Assembly: GCF_001461695.1 (NCBI RefSeq)
Contig: NZ_AUTC01000146.1
Span: forward strand, 186,001-250,000
Length of the DNA: 64,000 nucleotides
Direction: 5' to 3'
Origin: Sinorhizobium fredii USDA 205
Lineage (GTDB): Bacteria > Pseudomonadota > Alphaproteobacteria > Rhizobiales > Rhizobiaceae
Position numbers and translations under genes: made by a program. The notes below the pieces were generated by a model that had not been told where the DNA came from, made no database searches, and saw only the letters and a program-made list of their open reading frames with translations. Within the stretch, counting starts at the first letter, position 1. Each line of letters starts with the position of its first letter. Below, piece after piece: positions 32,626 through 41,579 of this stretch.

Positions 32626-33648
32626 TTGACGACGCAGCGGGCCAAAAGCGGGCGGGTAACGATCCACGATCTGGCACGGGAAGCCGGTGTCAGCGTCTCG
32701 ACGGTGTCGAAGGCGTTGAACGACAACGGCCGCATGGCCGCCGAGACGCGGGCGCGGATCAAGCGGATCGCTACCGAAATAGGCTTCCGGCCGAACGCTC
32801 TGGCGCGCGGGCTGCTCTCCAGCCGGTCGTTCACCATCGGGCTCTTGACGAACGACACCTATGGCCGTTTCACCCTGCCGGTCATGGCGGGCATTTCGGA
32901 GGCATTGGTCGATCACGGCGTCTCGGTCTTCCTTTGTGCGATCGAAGACGATCCGGCCCTCGGCAAGGTCCATGTCGACGCCATGCTGGACAAGCAGGTG
33001 GATGGCATCATCGCGACAGGCAAGCGGATCGACAGGTCTCTCCCGGTCGATCTCGCGGGCCTGCCGGTGCCTGTCGTCTATGCCTTTACCGCGGGGGCTC
33101 CCGAAAGCGTGACGCTCATGGCGGACGACGCGCAGGGTGCGGGCCTTGCAACGGCCTGGCTCAAGAAGCTCGGCCGTCGGAGGCTCGTGCATATCACGGG
33201 GCCCGAGGATTTCGTTTCCGTCCGCGAGCGCGCCGCCGCCTTCTCAAGGGAGGCGGGCGAGGATGCGTCGGTGCTTTACGGCGTCTGGTCCGAGCGCTGG
33301 GGACACGAGGCGATCGCCGATCTCTGGAGTGCCGAGGAAGGCCTGCCGGACGGCATTTTCTGCGGCAACGACCAGATCGCCCGCGGGGTGATCGATGCCC
33401 TCAGGGAGCGCGGCGTCAAGGTGCCGGACGACGTTTCCGTCATCGGTTACGACAATTGGGAAATCCTTGCCGAACAGACGCGCCCGCCGCTGACGACGGT
33501 CGACATGAATTTGAAGGAACTCGGCAGGGAGGCCGGGTTGATGGTGCTTGCGCTCGCGGAGGGACGCCCGACCGAGCCGGGCTTGCGCAAATTGCCCTGC
33601 AAGCTGGTCGTCAGGCACTCCTGCGGTGGAGCCGGTAGGCCTGAATAG
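32626..33648 (+). CDS. LacI-family regulator of the arabinoside operon
   Basis: A 340-residue repressor with the N-terminal HTH at about 11-60 (Thr-Ile-His-Asp-Leu-Ala-Arg-Glu-Ala-Gly-Val-Ser-Val-Ser-Thr-Val-Ser) and a periplasmic-binding-protein-like sensor domain (about 68-335). It starts at TTG 32626 with GGTGAGGAG upstream. The operators at 32549-32603 sit in its own promoter, so it is autoregulated and, as first gene before the SBP, permease and GH127 genes, likely controls them. The inducer is probably an arabinoside or arabinose derivative. Confidence 0.93.
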   Translation: MTTQRAKSGRVTIHDLAREAGVSVSTVSKALNDNGRMAAETRARIKRIATEIGFRPNALARGLLSSRSFTIGLLTNDTYGRFTLPVMAGISEALVDHGVSVFLCAIEDDPALGKVHVDAMLDKQVDGIIATGKRIDRSLPVDLAGLPVPVVYAFTAGAPESVTLMADDAQGAGLATAWLKKLGRRRLVHITGPEDFVSVRERAAAFSREAGEDASVLYGVWSERWGHEAIADLWSAEEGLPDGIFCGNDQIARGVIDALRERGVKVPDDVSVIGYDNWEILAEQTRPPLTTVDMNLKELGREAGLMVLALAEGRPTEPGLRKLPCKLVVRHSCGGAGRPE

Positions 33649-33725
33649 ACGCGGCGGTCGAGGCCGGCGGGATGAGGAGAGGGAGCCTGCATTCAAGCGG
33701 CTCCGGTCAAGAGGAGGAATGGAAA

Positions 33726-34961
33726 GTGTTGAAAAGATTGCTTGCCGCAACGACGCTTGCCTACGGGCTGGGGCTCTCCGTTGCTTCTGCAGAAACGATT
33801 AGCATGTGGGTTCGCACCGGCATCGGCGACTCCTTCAAGGAAGTCGTCAAGGCCTACAATGCCAAAGGTGAGGACAAGGTCGAGCTGACCGAAGTGCCGT
33901 TCTCCGAGCTTGTGCAGAAATACGCGACCGCCATCGCCGGCGGACAGGCGCCGGACGCGCTGTCGCTGGACCTGATCTACACGCCCGCCTTCGCAGCCGC
34001 GGGCCAGCTCGAGAATCTGACCGACTGGGCGAAATCGCTGCCCTATTTCAACTCGCTGTCGCCGTCGCACGTCAAGCTCGGCACTTACGAGGACAAGGTC
34101 TACGGCCTGCCGCTTTCGGTCGAGACGTCGATCTTCGCCTGGAACAAGGAGCTCTACCGCAAGGCCGGCCTCGATCCGGAAAAGGCGCCGAAGACCTGGG
34201 AGGAGATTACGGCCAATGCGGAGAAGATCCGCGCGCTCGGCGACGACACCTACGGCTTCTACTTCTCGGGCGGCGGCTGCGGCGGCTGCATGATCTTCAC
34301 CTTCACGCCGCTGGTCTGGGGGGCGGGTGCCGACATCCTATCCGCCGACAGCAAGAAGGCCACACTGGATACGCCTGAAATGCGCAAGGCGGTCGATATC
34401 TATCGCAACCTCGTTGCCAAGGACACGGTCCCCGCGGGCTCCGCGAGCGACAATGGCGTCAATTTCCTGACCTTCACCAACGGCAGGATCGGCCAGCAGA
34501 GCATCGGTGCCTTCGCGATCGGCACGCTGGTCACCCAGCATCCGGAGATCGACTTCGGCGTCACGCTGATCCCCGGCGTCGACGGCAAGCCCTCGTCTTT
34601 TGCCGGCGGCGACAACTTCGTCGTCACCAAGGGAACGCCGAAGCTGGAGACGGTCAAGAAATTCCTCGAATACATCTATTCGATGGACGGCCAGAAGATG
34701 ATGGCGAAATATGGCAGCCTGCCGACCCGCGGCGATATCGCCGGTGAGGTTCTCGCAGGGCTCGATCCGCGCCTCAAGGTCGGCATCGAGGCGATCGCCG
34801 TCGCCAAGACGCCCTATACGCTGCAGTTCAACGACCTGATCAACTCGTCGAACGGCCCGTGGGCAACCTTCATCAATGCGGCGATCTTCGGCGACGACGT
34901 GGACGGCGCCTTCTCGAATGCGCAATCCGAGATGCAGTCGATCATCGACGCGGGCCAATAA
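33726..34961 (+). CDS. ABC sugar transporter, substrate-binding protein
   Basis: A 411-residue family-1 solute-binding protein with a signal peptide (Leu-Ala-Ala-Thr-Thr-Leu core, Ser-Ala-Glu cleavage region near 20-23), so periplasmic. Gly-Gly-Gln-Ala-Pro-Asp near 75 and Tyr-Gly-Leu-Pro-Leu-Ser-Val-Glu-Thr near 125 are typical of oligosaccharide-binding members. The start is GTG 33726 with AGGAGGAA upstream. It is first of the transport genes, ahead of two permeases, GH127 and an ATPase, consistent with capture of arabino-oligosaccharides. Confidence 0.93.
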   Translation: MLKRLLAATTLAYGLGLSVASAETISMWVRTGIGDSFKEVVKAYNAKGEDKVELTEVPFSELVQKYATAIAGGQAPDALSLDLIYTPAFAAAGQLENLTDWAKSLPYFNSLSPSHVKLGTYEDKVYGLPLSVETSIFAWNKELYRKAGLDPEKAPKTWEEITANAEKIRALGDDTYGFYFSGGGCGGCMIFTFTPLVWGAGADILSADSKKATLDTPEMRKAVDIYRNLVAKDTVPAGSASDNGVNFLTFTNGRIGQQSIGAFAIGTLVTQHPEIDFGVTLIPGVDGKPSSFAGGDNFVVTKGTPKLETVKKFLEYIYSMDGQKMMAKYGSLPTRGDIAGEVLAGLDPRLKVGIEAIAVAKTPYTLQFNDLINSSNGPWATFINAAIFGDDVDGAFSNAQSEMQSIIDAGQ

Positions 34962-35024
34962 CCCGCACCGCTGGGAGGGCAATTTGCCCTTCCAGCACCC
35001 GCAACCGGATCGAAGAAACCACTC

Positions 35025-35942
35025 ATGACGATGTCGGGCATCGCATTTCCATCGCCGCGTCGCCGCAAGAGGAAGCAGTCGGGCTGGCGCGGCCTACTCT
35101 ACATCGCCCCGGCAATGGCGCTGGTCACCATGTTCTTTGTCCTACCGGTGCTCTTCACCGTCTGGATGAGCCTGCATAAGTGGCCGCTGCTTGGGACGCC
35201 GGCCTGGATCGGGCTCGGCAACTATGTTCGCATGGTAAGCGACGCGCGCTTCATGACGGCGCTCGGCTTTACGGCGCATTATACGATCATCGTCACAATC
35301 GCGATCTTCGCCGTCGCCTTTCCGCTGGCGATTTTCGTCGAGAAGCAGCGGCCGCTGATTTCCGTCTATCGAACGATCATCTTTCTGCCGGTGGTCGTCG
35401 GTCTCGCCTCGGCCTCGCTGCTCTGGGTGTGGCTTGCCAATGTCGACAGCGGCCTCTTTACGCCGCTCATGCAGCGGCTCGGGCTGACCAATGGCCGCAT
35501 CAACCTGCTTGCAACATTCGACGCGGCCTTCCTCACGATTATCGCCATGGTCGTCTGGAAGATCGCCGGCTTCACCATGATCATTCTCGTCACCGGCCTG
35601 CAGGCCATACCGACCGAGCTTACGGAAGCTGCCCGCATCGATGGAGCCGGGCGCTGGCAGCGGTTCCGCTACCTCACGCTGCCGCTGATGCGTCGTACCA
35701 TGGCGCTGGCGTTGATCCTGTCGGTCACTGGCTCCATCCTCGCCTTCGACCAGTTCTATATCATGACGAGCGGGGGGCCGCAGAACCGCATGATCTCCGT
35801 GGTCTATTACATCTTCAACCAGTCCTTCGTGTCCTTCAATCTGGGCTACGGCGCGGCGCTGTCGATCGCGCTGCTCGCGATCCTGGTGGCCATCAGCGTC
35901 GTGCAGCTCTGGCTGCTCAAGGTGGGAGAAGACCGCCCATGA
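35025..35942 (+). CDS. ABC sugar transporter permease (MalF type)
   Basis: A 305-residue inner-membrane permease with six helices and the EAA loop Glu-Ala-Ala-Arg-Ile-Asp-Gly-Ala-Gly at about 203-211, which docks onto the ATPase. The basic N-terminal head (Arg-Arg-Arg-Lys-Arg-Lys) stays in the cytoplasm. Its stop overlaps the start of the second permease by four bases (ATGA), indicating coupled translation. Confidence 0.93.
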   Translation: MTMSGIAFPSPRRRKRKQSGWRGLLYIAPAMALVTMFFVLPVLFTVWMSLHKWPLLGTPAWIGLGNYVRMVSDARFMTALGFTAHYTIIVTIAIFAVAFPLAIFVEKQRPLISVYRTIIFLPVVVGLASASLLWVWLANVDSGLFTPLMQRLGLTNGRINLLATFDAAFLTIIAMVVWKIAGFTMIILVTGLQAIPTELTEAARIDGAGRWQRFRYLTLPLMRRTMALALILSVTGSILAFDQFYIMTSGGPQNRMISVVYYIFNQSFVSFNLGYGAALSIALLAILVAISVVQLWLLKVGEDRP

Positions 35943-36802
35943 GGACCCGAAGCGAGATCCGTGCCCGCAAGGCGACGTGGGACAGGCTTGCCTATCATGG
36001 CATCGGTATCGGCACGGCCTTCTTCTTCCTTGCGCCCTTCGTAGTCACGTTTCTGTCGTCCTTCCGCCCGAACAGCGAATCCGGCACGCCGCCGCTGCCG
36101 CCATGGCCGCGTTCCGGCATCAGTTTCGATGCCTATCGCGCGCTCGATGGTTTCGGTTCCGGCATCTGGCAGCACATGTTCAATTCCTTGGTGGTATCGA
36201 TCGGCACGGTTCTGCTGACGGTCGCCGTCAGCGTGCTCGCCGGCTATGGCTTCTCGCGCTATCGCTTTCCGTTCAAGAACGTTCTCTTCGTGCTGGTCAT
36301 CGCGACGCTGATGATCCCGTTCCAGTCGATCTTGACGCCGCTCTTCATCATTCTGGCGCGGCTCGGCCTCAACAATTCGCTCTTCGGTCTGATGCTCGTC
36401 TATGTGACGCTGCAACTTCCCTTTTCGGTCTTCATGATGCGCAACGCCTTCGATGCGGTGCCGAAGGAGATCGAGGAAGCCGCCCGGATCGACGGCGCCC
36501 GCGATCTCCGGCTTCTTGTCCGGGTCCTGCTGCCGCTTGTCATGCCCGGCATTGCGACCGTGTCGATCTTCGCCTTCCTCAATGCCTGGAACGAGTTCTT
36601 TGCGGCCCTGGTACTGCTCTCCAGCAACGACAACTATACGCTCCCGGTGCTGATGACCGCGGTGCGCGCCGGCCGCCTCGGCGCGATCAACTGGGGCGCG
36701 GTCCAGGCTGGTGTCGCCGTCATGGTCGTCCCCTGCCTCATCGTCTTCCTACTGCTGCAACGCTACTACATGCGCGGGCTGATGGCCGGCGCGGTCAAAT
36801 AA
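35939..36802 (+). CDS. ABC sugar transporter permease (MalG type)
   Basis: A 287-residue second permease, six helices, with the EAA loop Glu-Glu-Ala-Ala-Arg-Ile-Asp-Gly-Ala-Arg near 179-188 and the family ending Tyr-Tyr-Met-Arg-Gly-Leu-Met-Ala-Gly-Ala-Val-Lys. It starts at ATG 35939, overlapping the first permease; a longer reading of the same frame inside the previous gene is a shadow. It pairs with the 35025 product to form the membrane channel. Confidence 0.93.
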   Translation: MRTRSEIRARKATWDRLAYHGIGIGTAFFFLAPFVVTFLSSFRPNSESGTPPLPPWPRSGISFDAYRALDGFGSGIWQHMFNSLVVSIGTVLLTVAVSVLAGYGFSRYRFPFKNVLFVLVIATLMIPFQSILTPLFIILARLGLNNSLFGLMLVYVTLQLPFSVFMMRNAFDAVPKEIEEAARIDGARDLRLLVRVLLPLVMPGIATVSIFAFLNAWNEFFAALVLLSSNDNYTLPVLMTAVRAGRLGAINWGAVQAGVAVMVVPCLIVFLLLQRYYMRGLMAGAVK

Positions 36803-36819
36803 CGAGAGAAAGGCACATC

Positions 36820-38742
36820 ATGAGCAATAAGGACCGTCAGTTCAGGCCCGTGGCCGTACCCGATGTCCGGGTCGGGGGATTCTGGGGCAAGTGGCAGGAT
36901 GCCGTCTGCAACGCCACGGCCGAGATCCTGCTCGACCGTTGCGTCGAGGCGGGCATGCTGCAGGCGCTCGATGTGAGCCGCCCGAACCCGGGTATCATCA
37001 TCCCCATCCAGCCCTGGGGCGGGACGACGCAGATGTTCTGGGACAGCGACTTGGCGAAGTCGATCGAAACCATTGCCTATTCGCTCTACCGCCAGCCCAA
37101 TCCGCGGCTGGAGGCCAGAGCCGATGAGATCATCGACATGTATGAACGGCTGCAGGACAAGGACGGCTATCTGAACACCTGGTTTCAGCGGGTGCAGCCG
37201 GATCGGCGCTGGACCAACCTTCGCGACCATCACGAGCTCTATTGTGCCGGGCACCTGATCGAGGCGGCCGTTGCCTATTTCCAGGCGACCGGCAAACGCA
37301 AGCTGCTCGATGTCATGTGCCGCTTTGCCGACTACATGATCGGCAAATTCGGCCACGACGAAGGGCAGCTTCCCGGCTATTGCGGCCATCAGGAGATCGA
37401 ATTGGCGCTCGTCAAGCTGGCGCGCGTCACCGGGGAGAAGAAGTATCTCGATCTTTCGAAGTTCTTCATCGACGAGCGCGGCCGGGAGCCGCACTTCTTC
37501 ACGGAGGAGGCGATCCGCGATGGGCGTTCGCCGAAGGATTACATCCAGAAGACCCACGAATACAGCCAGTCCCATGAGCCGGTGCGGCGGCAGAAGAAGG
37601 TCGTCGGCCACGCGGTCCGCGCCATGTACATGTATTCGGGCATGGCCGATCTCGCCACCGAGTACAAGGACGACACACTCACCGATGCGCTGGAAACACT
37701 GTGGGACGACCTGACGACGAAACAGATGTATGTGACGGGCGGCATCGGACCCTCCGCGAAGAACGAAGGTTTTACCGACTATTACGACCTGCCGAACGAT
37801 ACCGCCTATGCCGAGACCTGCGCCTCGGTCGCCCTGGTCTTCTGGGCGAGCCGCATGCTCGGGCGCGGACCGAACCGGCGCTTTGCCGACATCATGGAGC
37901 AGGCGCTCTACAACGGGGCTCTCAGCGGGCTTTCTCTCGACGGCAAGACCTTCTTCTATGACAACCCGCTGGAGAGCGCCGGCAGGCATCATCGCTGGAA
38001 ATGGCACAACTGCCCCTGCTGCCCGCCCAACATCGCCCGGCTCGTCGCCTCGGTCGGCGCCTACATGTACGGCGTGGCGGCCGACGAGATCGCCGTCCAT
38101 CTCTACGGGGAGAGCACTGTGCGGCTGGAGTTCGGCGGCTCGGATGTTACGTTGCGGCAGGTGACCAACTATCCATGGGACGGCGCTGTTTCGATTAAGC
38201 TCGACCTCAAGGAGCCGAGGCAATTCGCGCTGTCCCTGCGCATTCCGGAATGGGCAAACGGTTCGCGCCTCTCGGTGAACGGCAGCAGCATCGACCTCGA
38301 TGCGGTGATCGTTGATGGTTATGCCCGCATCGAGCGCGAGTGGGCCGATGGCGACGCGGTTTCGCTCGACTTGCCGCTGCCGCTTCGGCCGCAATACGCC
38401 AATCCGAAGGTCCGGCACGATGCCGGCCGCGTGGCGCTGATGCGCGGACCGCTGGTCTATTGTGCAGAGGAGGTCGACAATGGCGGTGAACTCAACGCGA
38501 TCGTCGTGCCGGAGGAACTGCCCGAGGCGAGGACGGCGATCCTGGAGGATCTCGCCGGTGCAGTTGCCGTCGAACTGCCGGTCGAGCGCGAGAGCACGGC
38601 GGACTGGGGGACCTCGCTCTATCGCGCGACGCCGGCGGCAAGAAGCGCCGCGCGGCTGCGGCTGGTGCCATACCACCTGTGGGACAATCGCGAGGCCGGC
38701 GAAATGCTCGTCTGGTTGCAAGCCGAAAAGCGTGGCGCGTAG
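36820..38742 (+). CDS. GH127-family beta-L-arabinofuranosidase
   Basis: A 640-residue cytoplasmic glycoside hydrolase of family 127 (formerly DUF1680). The hallmark His-Asn-Cys-Pro-Cys-Cys-Pro-Pro-Asn at about 402-410 holds the cysteine nucleophile and zinc ligands known from the Bifidobacterium enzyme HypBA1, and Gly-Gly-Ile-Gly-Pro-Ser near 306 is also conserved. Such enzymes release L-arabinose from beta-L-arabinofuranosides like those on plant extensins. No signal peptide, so the substrate must be imported, which fits the ABC genes around it. AGAGAAAGG precedes ATG 36820. Confidence 0.92.
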   Translation: MSNKDRQFRPVAVPDVRVGGFWGKWQDAVCNATAEILLDRCVEAGMLQALDVSRPNPGIIIPIQPWGGTTQMFWDSDLAKSIETIAYSLYRQPNPRLEARADEIIDMYERLQDKDGYLNTWFQRVQPDRRWTNLRDHHELYCAGHLIEAAVAYFQATGKRKLLDVMCRFADYMIGKFGHDEGQLPGYCGHQEIELALVKLARVTGEKKYLDLSKFFIDERGREPHFFTEEAIRDGRSPKDYIQKTHEYSQSHEPVRRQKKVVGHAVRAMYMYSGMADLATEYKDDTLTDALETLWDDLTTKQMYVTGGIGPSAKNEGFTDYYDLPNDTAYAETCASVALVFWASRMLGRGPNRRFADIMEQALYNGALSGLSLDGKTFFYDNPLESAGRHHRWKWHNCPCCPPNIARLVASVGAYMYGVAADEIAVHLYGESTVRLEFGGSDVTLRQVTNYPWDGAVSIKLDLKEPRQFALSLRIPEWANGSRLSVNGSSIDLDAVIVDGYARIEREWADGDAVSLDLPLPLRPQYANPKVRHDAGRVALMRGPLVYCAEEVDNGGELNAIVVPEELPEARTAILEDLAGAVAVELPVERESTADWGTSLYRATPAARSAARLRLVPYHLWDNREAGEMLVWLQAEKRGA

Positions 38743-39819
38743 ATGAGGGAACTGGACAGGATCGGTGTAGCGCTCAACGGGGTGCGCAAGAGCTATGGCG
38801 CATTGCAGGTCGTTCACGGCATCGATCTGACGATCCGGGACGGAGACTTCGTCGTCTTCGTCGGCCCGTCGGGTTGCGGGAAATCGACGCTCTTGCGCAT
38901 GATCGCCGGGCTCGAGGAGGTGACCGACGGCGAGATCGCCATCAAGGGGCGCGACGTGACGGATCTCGACCCCTCAGAACGCGGCATCGCCATGGTCTTC
39001 CAGTCCTATGCGCTTTATCCGCACATGAGCGTGCGCGACAATCTCGCATTCGGACTGAAGATGGCGCGGACCGACCGGGCGGAGATCGAGCGGCGCGTCG
39101 GGCAAGCCGCCGAAATTCTCAAGATCGCCCACCTGCTCGACCGGCGGCCGGGGCAATTGTCGGGCGGCCAGCGCCAGCGCGTGGCAATCGGCCGGGCGAT
39201 CGTGCGCGAGCCGGACGTCTTCCTGTTCGACGAGCCGCTCTCCAATCTCGATGCCGAGCTGCGCGTTTCGATGCGTGTCGAGATCGCGCGGCTGCATCGC
39301 GAACTCGGCAACACGATGATCTATGTGACGCATGACCAGACGGAGGCGATGACGCTCGCCGACCAGATCGTCATCCTGCGCGACGGCAGGGTCGAGCAGA
39401 CCGGCACGCCGCGCGACGTCTATGAAAATCCCCTCAACACCTTCGTCGCCGGCTTCATCGGCTCGCCGCGCATGAACCTCTTGGATGCGGAATGGCGAGG
39501 CTCGGGAAAGGTGCGGCTTGCCGACAGTGAGATTGAGGCATGCCTGGACTCGCTTCAAGCTGGCGAAAGGATCGTCGTCGGCATGCGGCCCGAGCATATC
39601 AGGATCGTCGCCAGCGGACCGGATGCGGTCAAGGCGACCGTGGAATTCACCGAATATCTCGGCGGCACCCGTTATGTCTATTGCAAGCTCGGCGATGCGC
39701 AGAATGTCGTGGTGGAACTGCGGGAAGGCGATGACATTCCGTCAGGATCGACGGTATGGCTGACGGCGCCCTCCGAGCGTAGGCGGTATTTTGGTGCCAC
39801 GGGCGCGCGGGTCGGCTGA
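38743..39819 (+). CDS. ABC sugar transporter ATP-binding protein (UgpC/MsmK type)
   Basis: A 358-residue ATPase: Walker A Gly-Pro-Ser-Gly-Cys-Gly-Lys-Ser at about 41-48, the signature Leu-Ser-Gly-Gly-Gln-Arg-Gln-Arg near 138-145, Walker B Val-Phe-Leu-Phe-Asp-Glu-Pro near 159-165, and a C-terminal MalK-like TOBE domain from about 240. The start codon directly follows the GH127 stop. It is the last gene of the operon and should power the two permeases. Confidence 0.95.
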   Translation: MRELDRIGVALNGVRKSYGALQVVHGIDLTIRDGDFVVFVGPSGCGKSTLLRMIAGLEEVTDGEIAIKGRDVTDLDPSERGIAMVFQSYALYPHMSVRDNLAFGLKMARTDRAEIERRVGQAAEILKIAHLLDRRPGQLSGGQRQRVAIGRAIVREPDVFLFDEPLSNLDAELRVSMRVEIARLHRELGNTMIYVTHDQTEAMTLADQIVILRDGRVEQTGTPRDVYENPLNTFVAGFIGSPRMNLLDAEWRGSGKVRLADSEIEACLDSLQAGERIVVGMRPEHIRIVASGPDAVKATVEFTEYLGGTRYVYCKLGDAQNVVVELREGDDIPSGSTVWLTAPSERRRYFGATGARVG

Positions 39820-39879
39820 ACCTTGAGGGGAGACGGCGCGGGAGGCGCATCAAGCATGGCCGAAGCGCGCATCCGCGTG

Positions 39880-40095
39880 TCAAGAATGCGCAACGTCGCG
39901 ATAGCCGGTTGGAATTCCCGCAGCCTCATGGCACCTGGCAAGGCCTTCCAGCCAGCGCGCCAGGTCCTCCGGGATTTCTGCATGACCGCCTTCCATGGCC
40001 TCGACCCAGGAGAACTGGCATTGGAGGGCGGATGTGAGTTCGATCGTCGTCCACCTCAAACTGGCGAGGCATTCGGCAAAACGTTCGGGCGTCAT
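39880..40095 (-). CDS. Small HTH-like protein
   Basis: A 71-residue cytoplasmic protein with an XRE-like helical pattern: Phe-Ala-Glu-Cys-Leu-Ala-Ser-Leu-Arg-Trp-Thr-Thr-Ile-Glu-Leu, then Trp-Val-Glu-Ala-Met-Glu, and Ile-Pro-Glu-Asp-Leu-Ala-Arg-Trp-Leu-Glu. Similar short proteins are common in rhizobia and methylobacteria and often annotated as hypothetical. The promoter and any target are unknown. Confidence 0.6.
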   Translation of the reverse strand: MTPERFAECLASLRWTTIELTSALQCQFSWVEAMEGGHAEIPEDLARWLEGLARCHEAAGIPTGYRDVAHS

Positions 40096-40205
40096 CGATT
40101 ACATCTTCGTTCGAATACTGGCACGCCGAATTGGCGCCGCCCCTGTCTATCGACTGCTCTGCCGTAGTGTGGGTTCCTTTGGTAACAGGCTGGTGGCAGG
40201 CGCGC

Positions 40206-41180
40206 TCAGGCCTTGCCGCTGCGCATTGTTTGCGAAGGCAGGAGCCCAAAGCGCTTCTTATAGTCGGCTGCGAAGCGGCCGAGATGGGTGAACCCCCATT
40301 TCAATGCGATATCGGCGACGCTTTGGGCCTCATGCGTGTTCATGAGATCCTGGTGCGCGGCGGTCAGCCGCAATTCGTGCAGATATGCCATGGGCGTCGT
40401 CATGCGGAACTGTCGAAATCCCTGCTGCAGGGTGCGGACACTCACCTTCGCCGCCGCGGCAATATCGGCCATGGTGATCGGCTCGGATATATGCGCATGC
40501 ATGAAATCGATCGCCCATTTCACATGCCGCGGCGCCGGCAGGGGGACCGGGCTTGCGAGTTGGTCCGAGTAGCGGTGCGGAGCGGCCTCCAGCAGGAGAT
40601 GGGTCACCGCATCGCCGAGCGAGGCAAGAGCCAACGGGGATTGCCGCAGCGGGGCGTTTCCCCGCAGGCCGCGGCACGTGGTCTCGACAAGTTGTGCCAA
40701 GGCGAACCCCGGCCCAGCGGTGAGATCGATGTGCGGGTAGAATTCGAGGTTGCCGGGGATCGTCCGCTCCAGCATGTTGATCAGGTGGTTGGCGATCTTG
40801 CGGTGGTCAATGAACAAGGTGAGGTGCCGGCGGGGGCCATAGATCCGGACGCCTTCGCTGCGCGCCCCGTCGAGGATCGTGCCCTGACCGGGCCGCGACC
40901 AGATCTCTTTCGCACCGGGTTCAAACAAGGCGGCTCCCCGAGTCGGAAGGAAGATCAATAGCTTGTCGCTTGGTGCCTGCCTTGTGCATTGCAATTCGCC
41001 TTCATAGGCGCAACTGCCGAAGGTTATCGGCCCTGTCGAAAAGAATTCGCAGTCGAACGAAAGAGCTTCGCCGCTCAGCCGTTCGACCTTGATTGGAGAA
41101 GCGGGTGTGGACAAGACAGCCGCGAGTTCGTCCGGATCGTCGCCGCGAAACGAGGTGGCTGCAATAGAAATCCTGTCCAC
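40206..41180 (-). CDS. AraC-family transcriptional regulator
   Basis: A 324-residue regulator with an N-terminal sensor domain (about 20-195) and two HTH units (about 220-315) including Ala-Leu-Lys-Trp-Gly-Phe-Thr-His-Leu-Gly-Arg-Phe. It is a paralogue of the proteins at 336-1361 and 48211-49236: the segments around the domain boundary (Pro-Arg-His-Val-Lys-Trp-Ala-Ile-Asp-Phe-Met-His-Ala) are close to the 48211 gene. It is convergent with the arabinoside operon and could be independent of it. Confidence 0.9.
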   Translation of the reverse strand: MDRISIAATSFRGDDPDELAAVLSTPASPIKVERLSGEALSFDCEFFSTGPITFGSCAYEGELQCTRQAPSDKLLIFLPTRGAALFEPGAKEIWSRPGQGTILDGARSEGVRIYGPRRHLTLFIDHRKIANHLINMLERTIPGNLEFYPHIDLTAGPGFALAQLVETTCRGLRGNAPLRQSPLALASLGDAVTHLLLEAAPHRYSDQLASPVPLPAPRHVKWAIDFMHAHISEPITMADIAAAAKVSVRTLQQGFRQFRMTTPMAYLHELRLTAAHQDLMNTHEAQSVADIALKWGFTHLGRFAADYKKRFGLLPSQTMRSGKA

Positions 41181-41579
41181 TTCGCGGCTTCCCTCCCTCT
41201 GGAGGCGGGCCTGACCACGGGCGCAACCTGAAATGGGGGCGCCGCTGCCGCGCTACCCACGTCCAGGTCCCGGGGCGCATGAAATGATCCCGCCCGTGCA
41301 ATCCTCTGCGAACCAAGAATCGCACGGCGCTATTCGTCGTTCCGGAAGATTTAAAGCTCCACAAAAATGTCGCGCGGCCGGGACATCTCGGCGCCATGCG
41401 GACAGAGTTTGCGCGCAGTGGATATTGCGCTTCAGGAAGCCGAGAAGGTAATCTACCTGCGATCGAACTTGCTTTGCGGCACGTGTCTTCCTGGTCGGGG
41501 CGGCGTCGATTCCGATTTAAGGAATCATGCAGTAGGCGCGACATCGTGCCCGTTCCGCGCGGCAAAAAGCGATTGTCGG
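41181..41579. other. Intergenic stretch with a repeat remnant
   Basis: About 400 bases with no convincing gene. At about 41517-41536, GATTTAAGGAATCATGCAGT matches one arm of the two-hairpin repeat family seen at 2603-2707 (19 of 20 bases), a decayed half copy. Confidence 0.6.

Noticed and set aside
35180..35938. N-terminal extension of the second permease frame
   Set aside because: It lies inside the first permease in another frame and has no transporter-like sequence; ATG 35939 overlaps the previous stop as in typical coupled genes.
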